The notes below the pieces were generated by a model. It was not told where the DNA came from. It was given only the letters and a program-made list of their open reading frames with translations, and made no database searches. The translations under genes and the position numbers were made by a program. Positions 46,756-55,592 of a stretch of DNA of 64,000 nt are shown here, in pieces; position 1 is the stretch's first letter; every line of letters begins with the position of its first letter. The stretch lies in contig CANMDT010000001.1 of assembly GCA_947496715.1 (NCBI GenBank), forward strand, positions 30,799-94,798. The letters are read 5' to 3'. This stretch comes from Myxococcales bacterium. GTDB taxonomy: Bacteria > Myxococcota_A > Bradymonadia > REDH01.

Positions 46756-48044
46756 GGGACCAGCTTCTCGAGCATGCGCGGGTAGGGGATCGTCTCACGC
46801 ACATGCGGCAGCCCGCAGATCCAGGCCACGGTGCGCTCCACGCCAAGGCCAAAGCCGGCGTGGGGAACGGAGCCGTAACGGCGGAGGTCGAGATACCAGT
46901 CCATCGACTCCTGCGGCAGCCCATGCGCATGCACGGCTGCGAGCAGCGTCGCAAAGTCGTCTTGGCGCTGACCGCCGCCGATGATCTCGCCGTAACCTTC
47001 GGGTGCGAGCATATCGACGCAGAGGGCGCGGTCGGTCGCGGCCGGATCTCCCTTCATGTAGAAGGCCTTGATTGCCGCGGGGTAGCGGTTGACGAGGATG
47101 GGCGTCTCATACTGCTTGGTGAGCATGGTCTCGTCGTCGGCACCAAAGTCGTCGCCGTAGACGATGTCGCTGCCGAGGGCGTGAAGCTGCCGAACCGCCT
47201 CGCCGTAGTCGAGCCGCGGGAAGGGCTGCGTGATCTTCTCGAGCTGTGTCGTGTCGCGCTCGATCTCCTTGAGCTCGGTCTGTCGGTTCTGGAGCACGCG
47301 GGTGACGATGTAGCGCACGAACGACTCGGTGAGGTCCATCAGTCCGTCGAGTTCGAGGAAGGCGACCTCGGGCTCCACCATCCAGAACTCGGTCAGGTGG
47401 CGGCGGGTCTTCGACTTCTCGGCGCGGAAGGTGGGGCCGAAGCAGTAGACCTTGCCGAAGGCCATCGCGTTGGCCTCGTTGTAGAGCTGGCCCGACTGGG
47501 TGAGGTAGGCCTTCTGGCTGAAGTAGGCCGTCTCGAAGAGGGTGCTGGTCCCCTCGCAGGCTGCGGGCGTGAAGATGGGCGAGTCGACGAGCAGGAAGTC
47601 GTTGTCGTCGAGGTAGTCGCGAATCGCACGGATGATCTCGGCGCGGATGCGGAGGATGGCATGCTGACGGCGCGACCGGATCCAGAGATGGCGGTGATCC
47701 ATCAGGAAGGCGGTGCCATGCTCCTTCGGCGTGATGGGATACTCCTCGGAGATGTGGAGGATCTTGAGGCCGGTGGCGTGGAGTTCGTAGCCAAGCGCAG
47801 AGCGGGTGTCTTTGCGGACCACGCCCGTGACCTCGACGCTGCTCTCCTGGGTGAGCCGCTTCGCGCTCTCGAAGATCTCCTCGGAGACGTCGTTCTTGCC
47901 CATGACGCACTGGATGATGGCGGTGCCGTCGCGGAGCTGCAGGAAGTGGATCTTGCCGCTCGAGCGGATGTTGTAGATCCAGCCCTTGAGCGTGACGGTC
48001 TGGTCTTCGTGGGCAGAAATCTTCTCGATGTAGACGTGAGACAT
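46752..48044 (-). CDS. asnS: Asparaginyl-tRNA synthetase
   Basis: This class II enzyme charges tRNA-Asn. The ATG at 48044 is the true start (430 residues), giving [22 protein letters not shown]; the longer open frame adds 52 residues of unrelated composition across the promoter. An N-terminal OB anticodon-binding domain (about 5-95) precedes the catalytic core with motif 2 ([21 protein letters not shown]) and motif 3 ([14 protein letters not shown]). The Asn-type [12 protein letters not shown] follows motif 2. It is slightly shorter than E. coli AsnS (466). Confidence 0.93.
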   Translation of the reverse strand: MSHVYIEKISAHEDQTVTLKGWIYNIRSSGKIHFLQLRDGTAIIQCVMGKNDVSEEIFESAKRLTQESSVEVTGVVRKDTRSALGYELHATGLKILHISEEYPITPKEHGTAFLMDHRHLWIRSRRQHAILRIRAEIIRAIRDYLDDNDFLLVDSPIFTPAACEGTSTLFETAYFSQKAYLTQSGQLYNEANAMAFGKVYCFGPTFRAEKSKTRRHLTEFWMVEPEVAFLELDGLMDLTESFVRYIVTRVLQNRQTELKEIERDTTQLEKITQPFPRLDYGEAVRQLHALGSDIVYGDDFGADDETMLTKQYETPILVNRYPAAIKAFYMKGDPAATDRALCVDMLAPEGYGEIIGGGQRQDDFATLLAAVHAHGLPQESMDWYLDLRRYGSVPHAGFGLGVERTVAWICGLPHVRETIPYPRMLEKLVP

Positions 48045-48084
48045 GGCAGCGCTGGGGCAGAGGAGGGATCGACGCAGTGCGCCG

Positions 48085-48112
48085 TTTCTAACAGAGCGAG
48101 ATCCGCTGGCAA
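48085..48112 (-). promoter_or_regulatory. Candidate asnS promoter
   Basis: On the minus strand TTGCCA is followed after 16 bases by TAGAAA, with a leader of about 35 bases. Its -35 box lies 26 bases from that of the divergent holA promoter. Confidence 0.5.
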
Positions 48113-48138
48113 GTCTGCAGCGCAGGCGCAACTCATGC

Positions 48139-48167
48139 TTGGCAGCGGCGGCAGCGCCCGATAGTCG
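48139..48167 (+). promoter_or_regulatory. Candidate holA promoter
   Basis: TTGGCA and TAGTCG are 17 bases apart and end 23 bases before the holA ATG. It is back to back with the asnS promoter. Confidence 0.45.
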
Positions 48168-48190
48168 GAAGGCAACGAAGAGGTTCAGGG

Positions 48191-49261
48191 ATGGCAACAC
48201 GCGCGAAGTCGAGCAGCGCCTACGGCAAGAGCGCCGAGAAGGTGGACGGAACCCGGAACTTCTTCAAGCGGGTCTCGGCGGAGGGGGCCTTCTCGGGCAT
48301 CTTCATCCTCGAGGGCGAAGAGGTCTACCTGCGCGACCTCGCGCTGCAGCGGCTCGAGGCTGCGGTCTTTCCGGAGGGGCGCGACAGCCTCAACTTCGAG
48401 CGGCTGACGGCGGGCGATGTGCGGGGTGGCGAGGTCTGCAACACCGCACAGACGCTGCCCATGTTTGCAACCCGTCGCATGATCATCGTGAGCCGTGCGC
48501 AGGCCTTTTCGGCGGCCGACTGGGCAGCCCTCGCGACCTACGTCGACAACCCCGAGCCGGCGACCGTGCTGGTGCTCTGCGCCGACAGCCTCGACAAGCG
48601 GCTCAAGCCCATCAAGGCGCTTATCGACGCGGCCGGGGCTGGCCATGTGGTGCTCGAGGCACCGCCCTCGCACGAGCTCGCGGGCTGGATCGAGAAGCGG
48701 GCGGCAGCCAAGGGGATGGCGGTGGGCCGCGACATCGCCGCGGAGATCTCGGCCTCCATCGGTGGGTCGCTCCAGCAGCTCGATAACACACTGGAGCGGG
48801 TGGCCCTCTATGTGGGCGCAAAGCCTGGAGACCGGGTGCCGGTGCGCAGCGCCGATGTGCGCGAAGTGGTGCCCGATGTGCGGGTGCGGTCGGTCTTTGA
48901 ACTGGTGGACCAGATCATGCGGCGCGATGCTTCCGGTGCGCTGCTAACGGCGCGGCTGCTCATGGAAGAGGGCGAGAGCCCCATCGGCATCAACGCGATG
49001 CTGGCACGCCAGGCGCGGCAGCTCCTCGGACTCTCCGATGTGGGTTCTGACGGAGAGGCGGCGCGGGAGGCAGCACGGCTGGTGGGCGTGCCGCCCTTCA
49101 AGGTTGCCGAGGTGTCGCGCACCGCGCGCGGCTTCACGGTGCGCCGACTGCGTCACCTGCTTTCGCGGGTGGCGCAGACCGATGCGAAGTTGAAGTCTTC
49201 GCGACTCGACGAGTCGGTCTGGATGGAGAGCCTGATCTTCGATCTCTGCCGCAGCCGATAA
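48191..49261 (+). CDS. holA: DNA polymerase III delta subunit
   Basis: Delta opens the beta clamp during loading. The 356-residue product has the degenerate AAA+ fold: [20 protein letters not shown] at the N-terminus (DnaA-like nucleotide site without a working P-loop), [37 protein letters not shown], the [20 protein letters not shown] helix and the [15 protein letters not shown] domain II/III junction. The collar helices ([32 protein letters not shown]) complete it. The next minus-strand gene is rpsT, a pairing of holA with rpsT that is common in bacteria. Confidence 0.9.
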   Translation: MATRAKSSSAYGKSAEKVDGTRNFFKRVSAEGAFSGIFILEGEEVYLRDLALQRLEAAVFPEGRDSLNFERLTAGDVRGGEVCNTAQTLPMFATRRMIIVSRAQAFSAADWAALATYVDNPEPATVLVLCADSLDKRLKPIKALIDAAGAGHVVLEAPPSHELAGWIEKRAAAKGMAVGRDIAAEISASIGGSLQQLDNTLERVALYVGAKPGDRVPVRSADVREVVPDVRVRSVFELVDQIMRRDASGALLTARLLMEEGESPIGINAMLARQARQLLGLSDVGSDGEAAREAARLVGVPPFKVAEVSRTARGFTVRRLRHLLSRVAQTDAKLKSSRLDESVWMESLIFDLCRSR

Positions 49262-49326
49262 AGGGGCCGCTCGAGAGACCGAGGAAGAGGTTGCAGGGCG
49301 ACAGGGTCGCGCTGCGGCAGCACAGC

Positions 49327-49593
49327 CTACTTGGCGATGGCTGCGACGGCCTTCATGAGGCGCGAGATGCGGCGCTGGGCCTGCTTCTTATGGATAACAC
49401 CCTTGCTGGCGACCTTGCCGGTCGTCTTGACGGCGACCTTGAGGAGCTCGGCAGCGGCGGTGGCGTCGCCACCCTGAATGGCGGCGCGAACCTTCTTGGC
49501 GGCCGTACGCATCGTGCTCCGCCAGTAGCGGTTGCGCTCGGTGCGGGCTTCGGTCTGGAGGATGCGCTTCTCGGACTGCTTCTTGTTGGCCAC
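49327..49593 (-). CDS. rpsT: 30S ribosomal protein S20
   Basis: The 88-residue basic protein starts at GTG (49593) after GGAG. It shows the S20 pattern: ANKKQSEKRILQTEART, RNRYWRSTMRTAAKKVR, and GVIHKKQAQRRISRLMK at the C-terminal end. It binds 16S rRNA early in 30S assembly. The leader from its promoter is about 80 bases long. Confidence 0.95.
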   Translation of the reverse strand: MANKKQSEKRILQTEARTERNRYWRSTMRTAAKKVRAAIQGGDATAAAELLKVAVKTTGKVASKGVIHKKQAQRRISRLMKAVAAIAK

Positions 49594-49680
49594 TGTGAAC
49601 TCCGACGCTGAGCGTCTCTTGGGAAATCACGCCTGCAAAGGCGTCATTTGGCCCCCGAACCGGGGATAAGGGAGGGGAAG

Positions 49681-49708
49681 CCTTTAGCAGAAAGAGGGTC
49701 GAAGTCAA
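49681..49708 (-). promoter_or_regulatory. rpsT promoter
   Basis: On the minus strand TTGACT is followed after 16 bases by TAAAGG. A GC-rich leader with several short inverted repeats (CCCCGGTTCGGGG near 49660) follows before the GTG. In E. coli S20 represses its own translation; whether this leader does so is unknown. Confidence 0.55.
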
Positions 49709-49730
49709 CCTCCCACGCCTGCCCGCTCGG

Positions 49731-51233
49731 CTAACCGAGGTAGCGCCGGCCGAGGTGACGTAGGAGCGCGTCGGCACCGAGGGGGGCGCCCGTGGCCGAC
49801 TTCACCAGCGCGTCGGTGGTAAGGAGCGAGCCCTTCTCGTGCACCGCAACCTTCATCCAGTCGCGGATCTCCTGCAGTTCGCCGCGGCCGAGCCGGCCGT
49901 CAAAGTCGGCCATCTGGCTGCGGAGCGCCTCTGCGAGCTGCGCCGCGATCATCGCGCCCAGCGTGTAGGAGGGGAAGTAGCCGAAGGAGCCGTCGGTCCA
50001 GTGCACATCCTGCATGCAGCCGTTCTGATCGGAGTCGGGGCGGATGCCGAGCAGCCGCTCCATGCCATCATTCCATGCGTCAGGAAGATCGCGCACCTCG
50101 AGCGTGCCGGCGATGAGCGCCTGCTCGAGCTCGAAGCGGAGGATGACATGCAGCGGGTAGGTGACCTCGTCTGCATCGACTCGGATGAGGCTCCGCTTCA
50201 CGCGGGTGAAACGGGAGAAGAGATCGTCGCCGGTCCACGCCTTGCTGCCGTTCGGGCCGAGGTGCTGGTTGACCAGCTGTGCCACCTTCTCCATCAGCGG
50301 CTTGCTGCGGAAGAGCTGCATCTCGACGAAGAGCGACTGCGACTCGTGCACCGCCATGCCGCGCGCCGTGCCGGCGGGGAGGCCGCGCCAGGCCGCAGGC
50401 CGGTTGAGTTCGTAGAGAGCGTGGCCCGTCTCGTGGGCAACACCCATCATGGCCGAGGCGAAGTCGTCTTCGCGGTAGCGCGTGGTGATCCGAACATCGT
50501 CGGTCGCGCCGCCGCAGAAGGGATGGGGACTGACATCGAGGCGGCCACGGTCAAAGTCGAATCCGAGGAGCTTCATCACGTCGAGGCCGAGCTCGCGCTG
50601 CGCATCGATAGGGAAGGGACCCGACGACTGCTCACGGGCAGGCTCCGCGGCCTGGCGCTCGATGACCTTGCCGATCATCGGCGGCAGATGCTCGCGAAGA
50701 GGCGCGAAGATCTCGGCGATACGGGCTGCCCGCATGCTCGGCTCGAACTGGTCGATCAGGGCGTCGTAGGGGGTGAGGCCGAGGGCCTCGGACTTCGCGG
50801 CGGCGACCTGCCGGACGAGGCCAAGGACCTCGGTAAGCGCAGGGGCGAAGAGATCGAAACGGTTCTCCGGGCGGGCCTCCGTCCAGACCTGGTAGCAGCG
50901 GGAGCCTGCGCGGGAGAGCGCCTCGACCAAGGCGGGCTCGACGGCGGAGGCGTGGGCGTAGAGCCGACGCATCTCGGCCAGGTTCACCTGGTGGTCCGGG
51001 TCGGCGGGCGGGTTCCCCTCGGCCTCGTTCAGCCAGTCGCCGACGCGGGGGTCGGTGAGGGCCTCGTGCGAAATCGCGTCGAGCGTGGCGACCGCCTCTC
51101 CGCGGGCCTCGGAAGCCCCTTTCGGCATGATGGTGAGCATGTCCCAGCCGAGGATGCCGCGGGCATCGCCAATGGCTGAGATCTTCTTGAAGCGGGTGTT
51201 GAGCTGTTCGTAGGCGGCGTTTGCAGTGGTCAT
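49731..51233 (-). CDS. M32 family metallocarboxypeptidase
   Basis: This 500-residue zinc carboxypeptidase (Thermus/Pyrococcus type) releases C-terminal amino acids; the length is typical. The ATG at 51233 follows GGGGA and gives TTANAAYEQLNTRFKKISA; a longer frame to 51350 adds residues unlike the family. Key motifs are DVRITTRYREDDF, the zinc site AHETGHALYE (HExxH) and the third ligand in VHESQSLFVE. GYFPSYTLGAMIAAQ is the family's C-terminal motif. It is cytoplasmic, without a signal peptide. Confidence 0.93.
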   Translation of the reverse strand: MTTANAAYEQLNTRFKKISAIGDARGILGWDMLTIMPKGASEARGEAVATLDAISHEALTDPRVGDWLNEAEGNPPADPDHQVNLAEMRRLYAHASAVEPALVEALSRAGSRCYQVWTEARPENRFDLFAPALTEVLGLVRQVAAAKSEALGLTPYDALIDQFEPSMRAARIAEIFAPLREHLPPMIGKVIERQAAEPAREQSSGPFPIDAQRELGLDVMKLLGFDFDRGRLDVSPHPFCGGATDDVRITTRYREDDFASAMMGVAHETGHALYELNRPAAWRGLPAGTARGMAVHESQSLFVEMQLFRSKPLMEKVAQLVNQHLGPNGSKAWTGDDLFSRFTRVKRSLIRVDADEVTYPLHVILRFELEQALIAGTLEVRDLPDAWNDGMERLLGIRPDSDQNGCMQDVHWTDGSFGYFPSYTLGAMIAAQLAEALRSQMADFDGRLGRGELQEIRDWMKVAVHEKGSLLTTDALVKSATGAPLGADALLRHLGRRYLG

Positions 51234-51400
51234 GATTCCCCTAGGGTCGAACATCGAAGGCGGGCGATGGATAACCCTTCGAGAGGCAAAAGGGAACGAG
51301 ATGAGACGGGAGCGCAAAATCCCGATGAACCTCCCGCGCATCGTTGACAAGCCAACGCCGCAGATGCAGTTCGCCTGTTGTCTCTAGCCAACGGAAACCG

Positions 51401-52744
51401 ATGCAACTCACGCGACGCAGGCTGCTTATCCTCTCGGCCCTCTCGGTTGGTCTCATTCCCTTCGCTGGCTGCGCGGAGCAGAGCGACGACGCCAACGCAG
51501 GAGCGGGCTCAGGCAGCGGCGATGGCTCCGGAAGCGGCGAGGGCTCAGGCAGCGGCGATGGTTCAGGCAGCGGCGAGGGTTCGGGCAGCCCGGCTGCCAC
51601 CCATCTGCGGGTGAAGGGCCCCTGGGTCATGGTGACGGGCGCAACACAGGTGCGGCTTCGCTGCGAGACCAACACCGATGCGCCGCTCACGGTGACGTTG
51701 CGCGCGCCGGACGGGACAGAGGTGGTCGGTATCACGGAGCAGGAGACCCGGGAGCTGTCGCCCGACTGGCCGCGGCCTGGCCTCCGCTCGGACTTCCCTG
51801 ACCACGCAGGCGCTTCTACGCTGCACGATATCACGCTCTCCGACCTCACGCCCGGGCTGCAGTATAGCTACACGTTAACCGCGGCGCAGTTCGAGACCGC
51901 GTCGGGGACCTTCCGGGCGCCACCGGCCGCCGGCGAAGAGGTCCGCGTCCTCTTTGTCGCCGACACCATGTGGCCGGGCAGCGAACAGGTGGGGCCGGCT
52001 GTCGCGGCGCTCGGTGGCGACCTCTTCCTGCACGGCGGCGACATCCAGTACTACGAGAACCCGGTCGACACCTGGAACGGCTACTTCGCCTACTTCGGCG
52101 GCGTGATGGCCTCGATGGCCGCCCACCACGCGATCGGCAACCACGAGTACGAGGCCTTCGGCGAGTTTGAGAGCCACTTCGAGCGGCTGTTCGGCGGCCA
52201 GGGCGAGCCCACCGGGACCCTTCACTACCACGCCTTTACCTTCGGCAGCGCTCGGTTCGTCTTCCTGAACTCGGAGGCAGACTTTGGGCCCACCGGGACC
52301 ACGCAGATGGCCTGGTTTGAGGAGGAGCTGCGCGCGGCTGACGGCGACCCCGCCATCCGCACAGTCATCGTGGTCTTCCACCGGCCCGTCTACACCTTCG
52401 GCAAGAGCAATCCCGACTTCACGGTGCGCGACTACTTCCACCCCCGCTTCCTCGCGAGCAAGGTCCGGCTGGTGCTCACGGGCCACAACCACGGCTACGA
52501 ACGTTTTCTCGTAGATGGAATCCACTACGTGGTGGATGCAGGCGGCGGCGCCCTCCTCACCAACATCAACGATACGCGCGCAGAGGTACTGGCGGTCTAC
52601 CCCGATGAGGAGGCGAAGCGGCTGGTCGCCTCGTCGAGCTACGGCGCCTCTGCGATCACCATCGCGGGCGACGGCAGCATCCGTGTGGAGCGGGTGACCG
52701 AACGCGGGGTGGTCACAGACAGCTACACGGTGAGCGCACCATGA
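51401..52744 (+). CDS. Tat-exported metallophosphoesterase lipoprotein (purple acid phosphatase-like)
   Basis: The ATG at 51401 gives a Tat-like signal (LTRRRLLILSALSVG) that ends in a lipobox (PFAGC), so the protein is probably folded with its metals before export and then lipidated. A Gly/Ser/Asp/Glu hexapeptide spacer follows (about 35-65). The N-terminal beta domain (VKGPWVMVTGATQVRLR) resembles that of purple acid phosphatases. The catalytic domain has FVADTMWPG, LHGGDIQYY, AIGNHEYE, VVFHRPVY and LTGHNHGYER, which supply the usual Asp/Asn/His metal ligands. The first motif has DTM instead of the usual DxG/DxH, so the first metal site may differ. The stop overlaps the next start by 4 bases. 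Confidence 0.83.
   Translation: MQLTRRRLLILSALSVGLIPFAGCAEQSDDANAGAGSGSGDGSGSGEGSGSGDGSGSGEGSGSPAATHLRVKGPWVMVTGATQVRLRCETNTDAPLTVTLRAPDGTEVVGITEQETRELSPDWPRPGLRSDFPDHAGASTLHDITLSDLTPGLQYSYTLTAAQFETASGTFRAPPAAGEEVRVLFVADTMWPGSEQVGPAVAALGGDLFLHGGDIQYYENPVDTWNGYFAYFGGVMASMAAHHAIGNHEYEAFGEFESHFERLFGGQGEPTGTLHYHAFTFGSARFVFLNSEADFGPTGTTQMAWFEEELRAADGDPAIRTVIVVFHRPVYTFGKSNPDFTVRDYFHPRFLASKVRLVLTGHNHGYERFLVDGIHYVVDAGGGALLTNINDTRAEVLAVYPDEEAKRLVASSSYGASAITIAGDGSIRVERVTERGVVTDSYTVSAP
51506..51577 (+). repeat. 18-bp tandem repeat in phosphatase spacer
   Basis: Four near-identical 18-base units (first unit GGCTCAGGCAGCGGCGAT) encode GSGSGD/GSGSGE hexapeptides just after the lipobox. The copies differ by a few synonymous or Asp/Glu changes. 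Confidence 0.85.
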
Positions 52745-53466
52745 CGCGACCGCTGGCGCTCGTCACCGGCGCGGGCCAGCGTGTTGGCGCCGCGATCGCA
52801 CGCCAGCTTGCGGTCGAGGGTTGGTCGCTGCTGCTTCACGCCTTCCGCTCCGGCGGGCCAGCCTCCGAGCTCGCTCAACAGCTGGAGCGGTCGACCGGGG
52901 TCTGTTGCGATGTCGTGACGGCCGATCTTCGCTCCCGTGAGGGCCGCGCCGCTCTCTGCGACCTGGTTCGAGAGCAGGCACCCGAGGGATTCGTCCACTG
53001 TGCGTCGCCCTACCCTGCCGGCCCTCTCGGCGAGAGCAGTTCGGCGATGGTTGAGGCCTTTGAGATCGGCCCGATCGCGGCGTCTGAACTGCTCCGCGCC
53101 GCCTACGATGCTGGCAACCTGCAGAGCGCCGTGATGATGCTCGATGCCCGCTCCGCTCGGGGCTGGGCAGGTCGCAGCGCCTACCTGGCCGCGAAGGCGG
53201 CGCTCGAGAGCGTGACCCTCACGGCCGCGATCGAGTTGGCGCCCCACACCCGGGTCAACGGGCTGGCGCTCGGCGCGGTCGAGCCGACCCCGTGGGACGA
53301 GGCGTGGGGGGAGCGGCTGCCCGAAGCGGCGCTGGCGCAGACGCTCACCGGGCGGGCGGTGAGCCCGGACGAGGTTGCGCGCCTCACCGCGCTCCTTCTG
53401 TCGTCGAGTACGGCCGGCGTGACGGGGAGCATCTGGCGGGTGGATGGCGGAAGAATGGTGCGGTGA
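52741..53466 (+). CDS. SDR oxidoreductase, pteridine-reductase-like
   Basis: The 241-residue Rossmann protein starts within the phosphatase stop (ATGA). It has the cofactor loop VTGAGQRVGAAIARQL with an Arg that favours NADPH, the VHCASPY strand, and the active-site YLAAKAAL in which Tyr and Lys are spaced as in SDR enzymes, with Ser in the DARSARG region. The N-terminal half resembles FolM/PTR1-type pteridine reductases (TGA(G)xRxG and the LLLHAFRS strand), so dihydropterin reduction is a guess. The final WRVDGG fits the family end. Confidence 0.8.
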   Translation: MTRPLALVTGAGQRVGAAIARQLAVEGWSLLLHAFRSGGPASELAQQLERSTGVCCDVVTADLRSREGRAALCDLVREQAPEGFVHCASPYPAGPLGESSSAMVEAFEIGPIAASELLRAAYDAGNLQSAVMMLDARSARGWAGRSAYLAAKAALESVTLTAAIELAPHTRVNGLALGAVEPTPWDEAWGERLPEAALAQTLTGRAVSPDEVARLTALLLSSSTAGVTGSIWRVDGGRMVR

Positions 53467-53473
53467 GGGGGAC

Positions 53474-53501
53474 TTGCGGGCAGCAAGTTCCCGACTAGTT
53501 T
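53474..53501 (+). promoter_or_regulatory. Candidate promoter of the rhodanese-E1 gene
   Basis: TTGCGG and TAGTTT are 16 bases apart, 31 bases before the ATG at 53533. The rhodanese-E1 and methyltransferase genes could be read from here independently of the SDR gene. Confidence 0.4.
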
Positions 53502-53532
53502 GGTCAAGAATCACCTCGCTGGGAGCCACGCC

Positions 53533-54693
53533 ATGTCGGATTTCAAAACACTCATCGCCAAGGTCAAGAGCACCATCACCGAAGTCTCCGTCGAGGCCGC
53601 CAAAGCGGAGCTCGGTGGCAGCATCTTCCTCGACGTGCGCGAGCCTTCGGAGACGGCAGATGGCCATGTGAAGGGGGCGCTGCTCATCCCACGTGGCCTT
53701 CTGGAGCTTCGGGTCGAGGATCGCATCACCGACAAGGCGCGGCCCATCGTCGCCTACTGCGCGGGCGGAAACCGTTCCGCCTTTGCCGCCGCGAGCCTCC
53801 GTGAGCTGGGCTACACGAATGTGACCTCGATGATTGGCGGCTTCGCGGCCTGGAAGCAGGCGGGCCTCGACTTCGCGGTGCCGGTGACCCTCACCGCGGA
53901 ACAGTCGGTTCGGTACAGCCGCCACCTGCTCATGCCCGAGGTGGGCGAGGCCGGTCAGATCAAGCTGATGCAGAGCAAGGTGCTGCTTCTTGGCGCGGGC
54001 GGACTCGGCTCGCCGTCGGCCTACTACCTTGCGGCGGCAGGTGTTGGCACGCTGGGCATCATCGACAGCGACGTGGTGGACCGGAGCAACCTGCAGCGGC
54101 AGATCATCCACAACGAGAGCCGCATCGGCATGCCCAAGGTGGAGAGCGCTGCCAAGACCATCGCGGAGCTCAACCCCGACGTGAAGGTGAAGGCCTACAA
54201 CACGCGGCTGACGGCCGAGAATGTGCTGGAGATTTTCTCAGACTACGATGTCATCGTGGACGGCGGCGATAACTTCCCGACCCGCTACCTCGTGAACGAC
54301 GCCTGCGTGCACCTCGGCAAGCCGAATGTGACGGGCTCGGTCTTCCGCTTTGAGGGGCAGATCACGGTCATCCAGCCTGGCGTGGGCCCCTGCTACCGCT
54401 GCCTCTATCCCGAGCCGCCTCCGCCGGAGTTCGCGCCGTCGTGTCAGGAGGCCGGCGTGCTGGGCGTTCTGCCCGGGACGATGGGGCTGCTGCAGGCCAC
54501 CGAGGTCATCAAGCTGCTGCTCGGTCTGGGCTCACCGCTTGTGGGCCGCCTGATGCTCTACGACGCGCTGGAGCAGAAGTTCCGGGAGCTTAAGATTCGT
54601 CGCGACCCGGGGTGCAAGATGTGTGGCGACCATGCTACCTTCACGGGGTTCACGGAGTATGAGCAGTTCTGCCGACTGGAGCCTGCAACTTGA
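53533..54693 (+). CDS. Rhodanese-adenylyltransferase fusion (MoeB/ThiF family), domain order reversed
   Basis: The ATG at 53533 gives 386 residues. Residues about 10-110 are a rhodanese domain (FLDVREPSETADGHVKGA, active-site Cys in AYCAGGNRSAF). Residues about 115-386 are an E1-like adenylyltransferase: SRHLLMPEVGEAGQ, the ATP loop LGAGGLGSPSAYYLA, IDSDVVDRSNLQRQI, GGDNFPTRYLVND, zinc pairs CYRC and CKMC, and SCQEAGVLGVLPG. Such E1 enzymes adenylate the C-terminus of MoaD, ThiS or CysO-like carriers, and the rhodanese would supply the sulphur. In human MOCS3 and bacterial MoeBR the rhodanese is C-terminal; here it is N-terminal. No carrier gene is seen nearby. Confidence 0.88.
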   Translation: MSDFKTLIAKVKSTITEVSVEAAKAELGGSIFLDVREPSETADGHVKGALLIPRGLLELRVEDRITDKARPIVAYCAGGNRSAFAAASLRELGYTNVTSMIGGFAAWKQAGLDFAVPVTLTAEQSVRYSRHLLMPEVGEAGQIKLMQSKVLLLGAGGLGSPSAYYLAAAGVGTLGIIDSDVVDRSNLQRQIIHNESRIGMPKVESAAKTIAELNPDVKVKAYNTRLTAENVLEIFSDYDVIVDGGDNFPTRYLVNDACVHLGKPNVTGSVFRFEGQITVIQPGVGPCYRCLYPEPPPPEFAPSCQEAGVLGVLPGTMGLLQATEVIKLLLGLGSPLVGRLMLYDALEQKFRELKIRRDPGCKMCGDHATFTGFTEYEQFCRLEPAT

Positions 54694-55577
54694 GACCGCC
54701 GCGCCGCAACGAACCGAACCGGAGACCCGCTCCACGCCCTGCCGGAGCACCCTCCCCGACCGGTTCCTACGATGCGGCGAAGGGCTGGGACCATGTCTCG
54801 ACCTGGTACGATGGATTGGTGGGCGAAGGTCAGCACGACCACTTCTCCGAGACCATCCTGCCGGGGCTGTTGCGGATGCTGCCTACGCCGCTTCCGAAGC
54901 GGGTCTTCGACCTCGCCTGCGGGCAGGGCTATGTGAGCGAGGCGCTCGCACAGCGGGGGTGCGAGGTCGTGGGGCTGGATGCAGCAGCCGGGCTGATTTC
55001 GGCGGCTGAGGCGCGGCTGCGCACACGGGGCGAGGCGGGTCGCCGGAGCCGCTTTGTGACGGGCGACGCCCGGTCGTTGGAGTCGGTGCTGACGAACGCC
55101 AAGGTGAGCGGAAGCTTCGACGCGGCGCTCTGCATCATGGCGGTCATGAACATCGACCCCATCGACGGAATGTTTGCGCAGCTCGCGGGGCGCATCGAGG
55201 CGGGCGGAACGCTGCTGTTGGTCATGCTCCACCCTGCCTTTCGCGCGCCGGCGAAGAGCGGCTGGATGTGGCGCGACTCCATCGCGCAGGGGTCGGTCCA
55301 GCTCCGGACCATCGAGAGCTATCTCACTCCGTTCGGGAGCGAGATCGTGATGAACCCGGGCCAAGTGGCGCGGGGCGCAAAGGCGGTGGTGACGAAGACC
55401 TATCACCGGCCGCTGGGATTCTATGTCGCGGCGCTGGCACGGGCCGGATTCGCGGTGGATGGCCTCGAAGAGTGGGCCAGCAACCGCCGCAGCACGAGCG
55501 GTCCGCGCTCAACCGAAGAGAACCGCTCGCGCGCAGAGATCCCGCTCTTTCTCGCAGTCAGAGCCAGGCGGCTCTGA
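54690..55577 (+). CDS. SAM-dependent methyltransferase
   Basis: The 295-residue product starts at TTG sharing four bases (TTGA) with the previous stop; an internal start is possible because residues 1-22 are an Arg/Pro-rich tail. The class I core has FDLACGQGYVSEALAQRGCEVVGLDAA, TGDARSLE and the AALCIMAVMNIDP strand. The C-terminal half (GWMWRDSIAQG, TYHRPLGFYVAALARAGF) has the form of UbiE/COQ5-like or cyclopropane-type small-molecule methyltransferases. Substrate is unknown. Tight coupling to the rhodanese-E1 gene hints at a thio-metabolite or cofactor role, but this is inference. Confidence 0.78.
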   Translation: MRPPRRNEPNRRPAPRPAGAPSPTGSYDAAKGWDHVSTWYDGLVGEGQHDHFSETILPGLLRMLPTPLPKRVFDLACGQGYVSEALAQRGCEVVGLDAAAGLISAAEARLRTRGEAGRRSRFVTGDARSLESVLTNAKVSGSFDAALCIMAVMNIDPIDGMFAQLAGRIEAGGTLLLVMLHPAFRAPAKSGWMWRDSIAQGSVQLRTIESYLTPFGSEIVMNPGQVARGAKAVVTKTYHRPLGFYVAALARAGFAVDGLEEWASNRRSTSGPRSTEENRSRAEIPLFLAVRARRL

Positions 55578-55592
55578 CGCTCGAGCGCTGCC

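Noticed and set aside
48045-48200. N-terminal extension of AsnS by 52 residues
   Set aside because: The added part covers both divergent promoters, is unlike the OB domain and has no good ribosome-binding site. The ATG at 48044 starts exactly at the OB domain.
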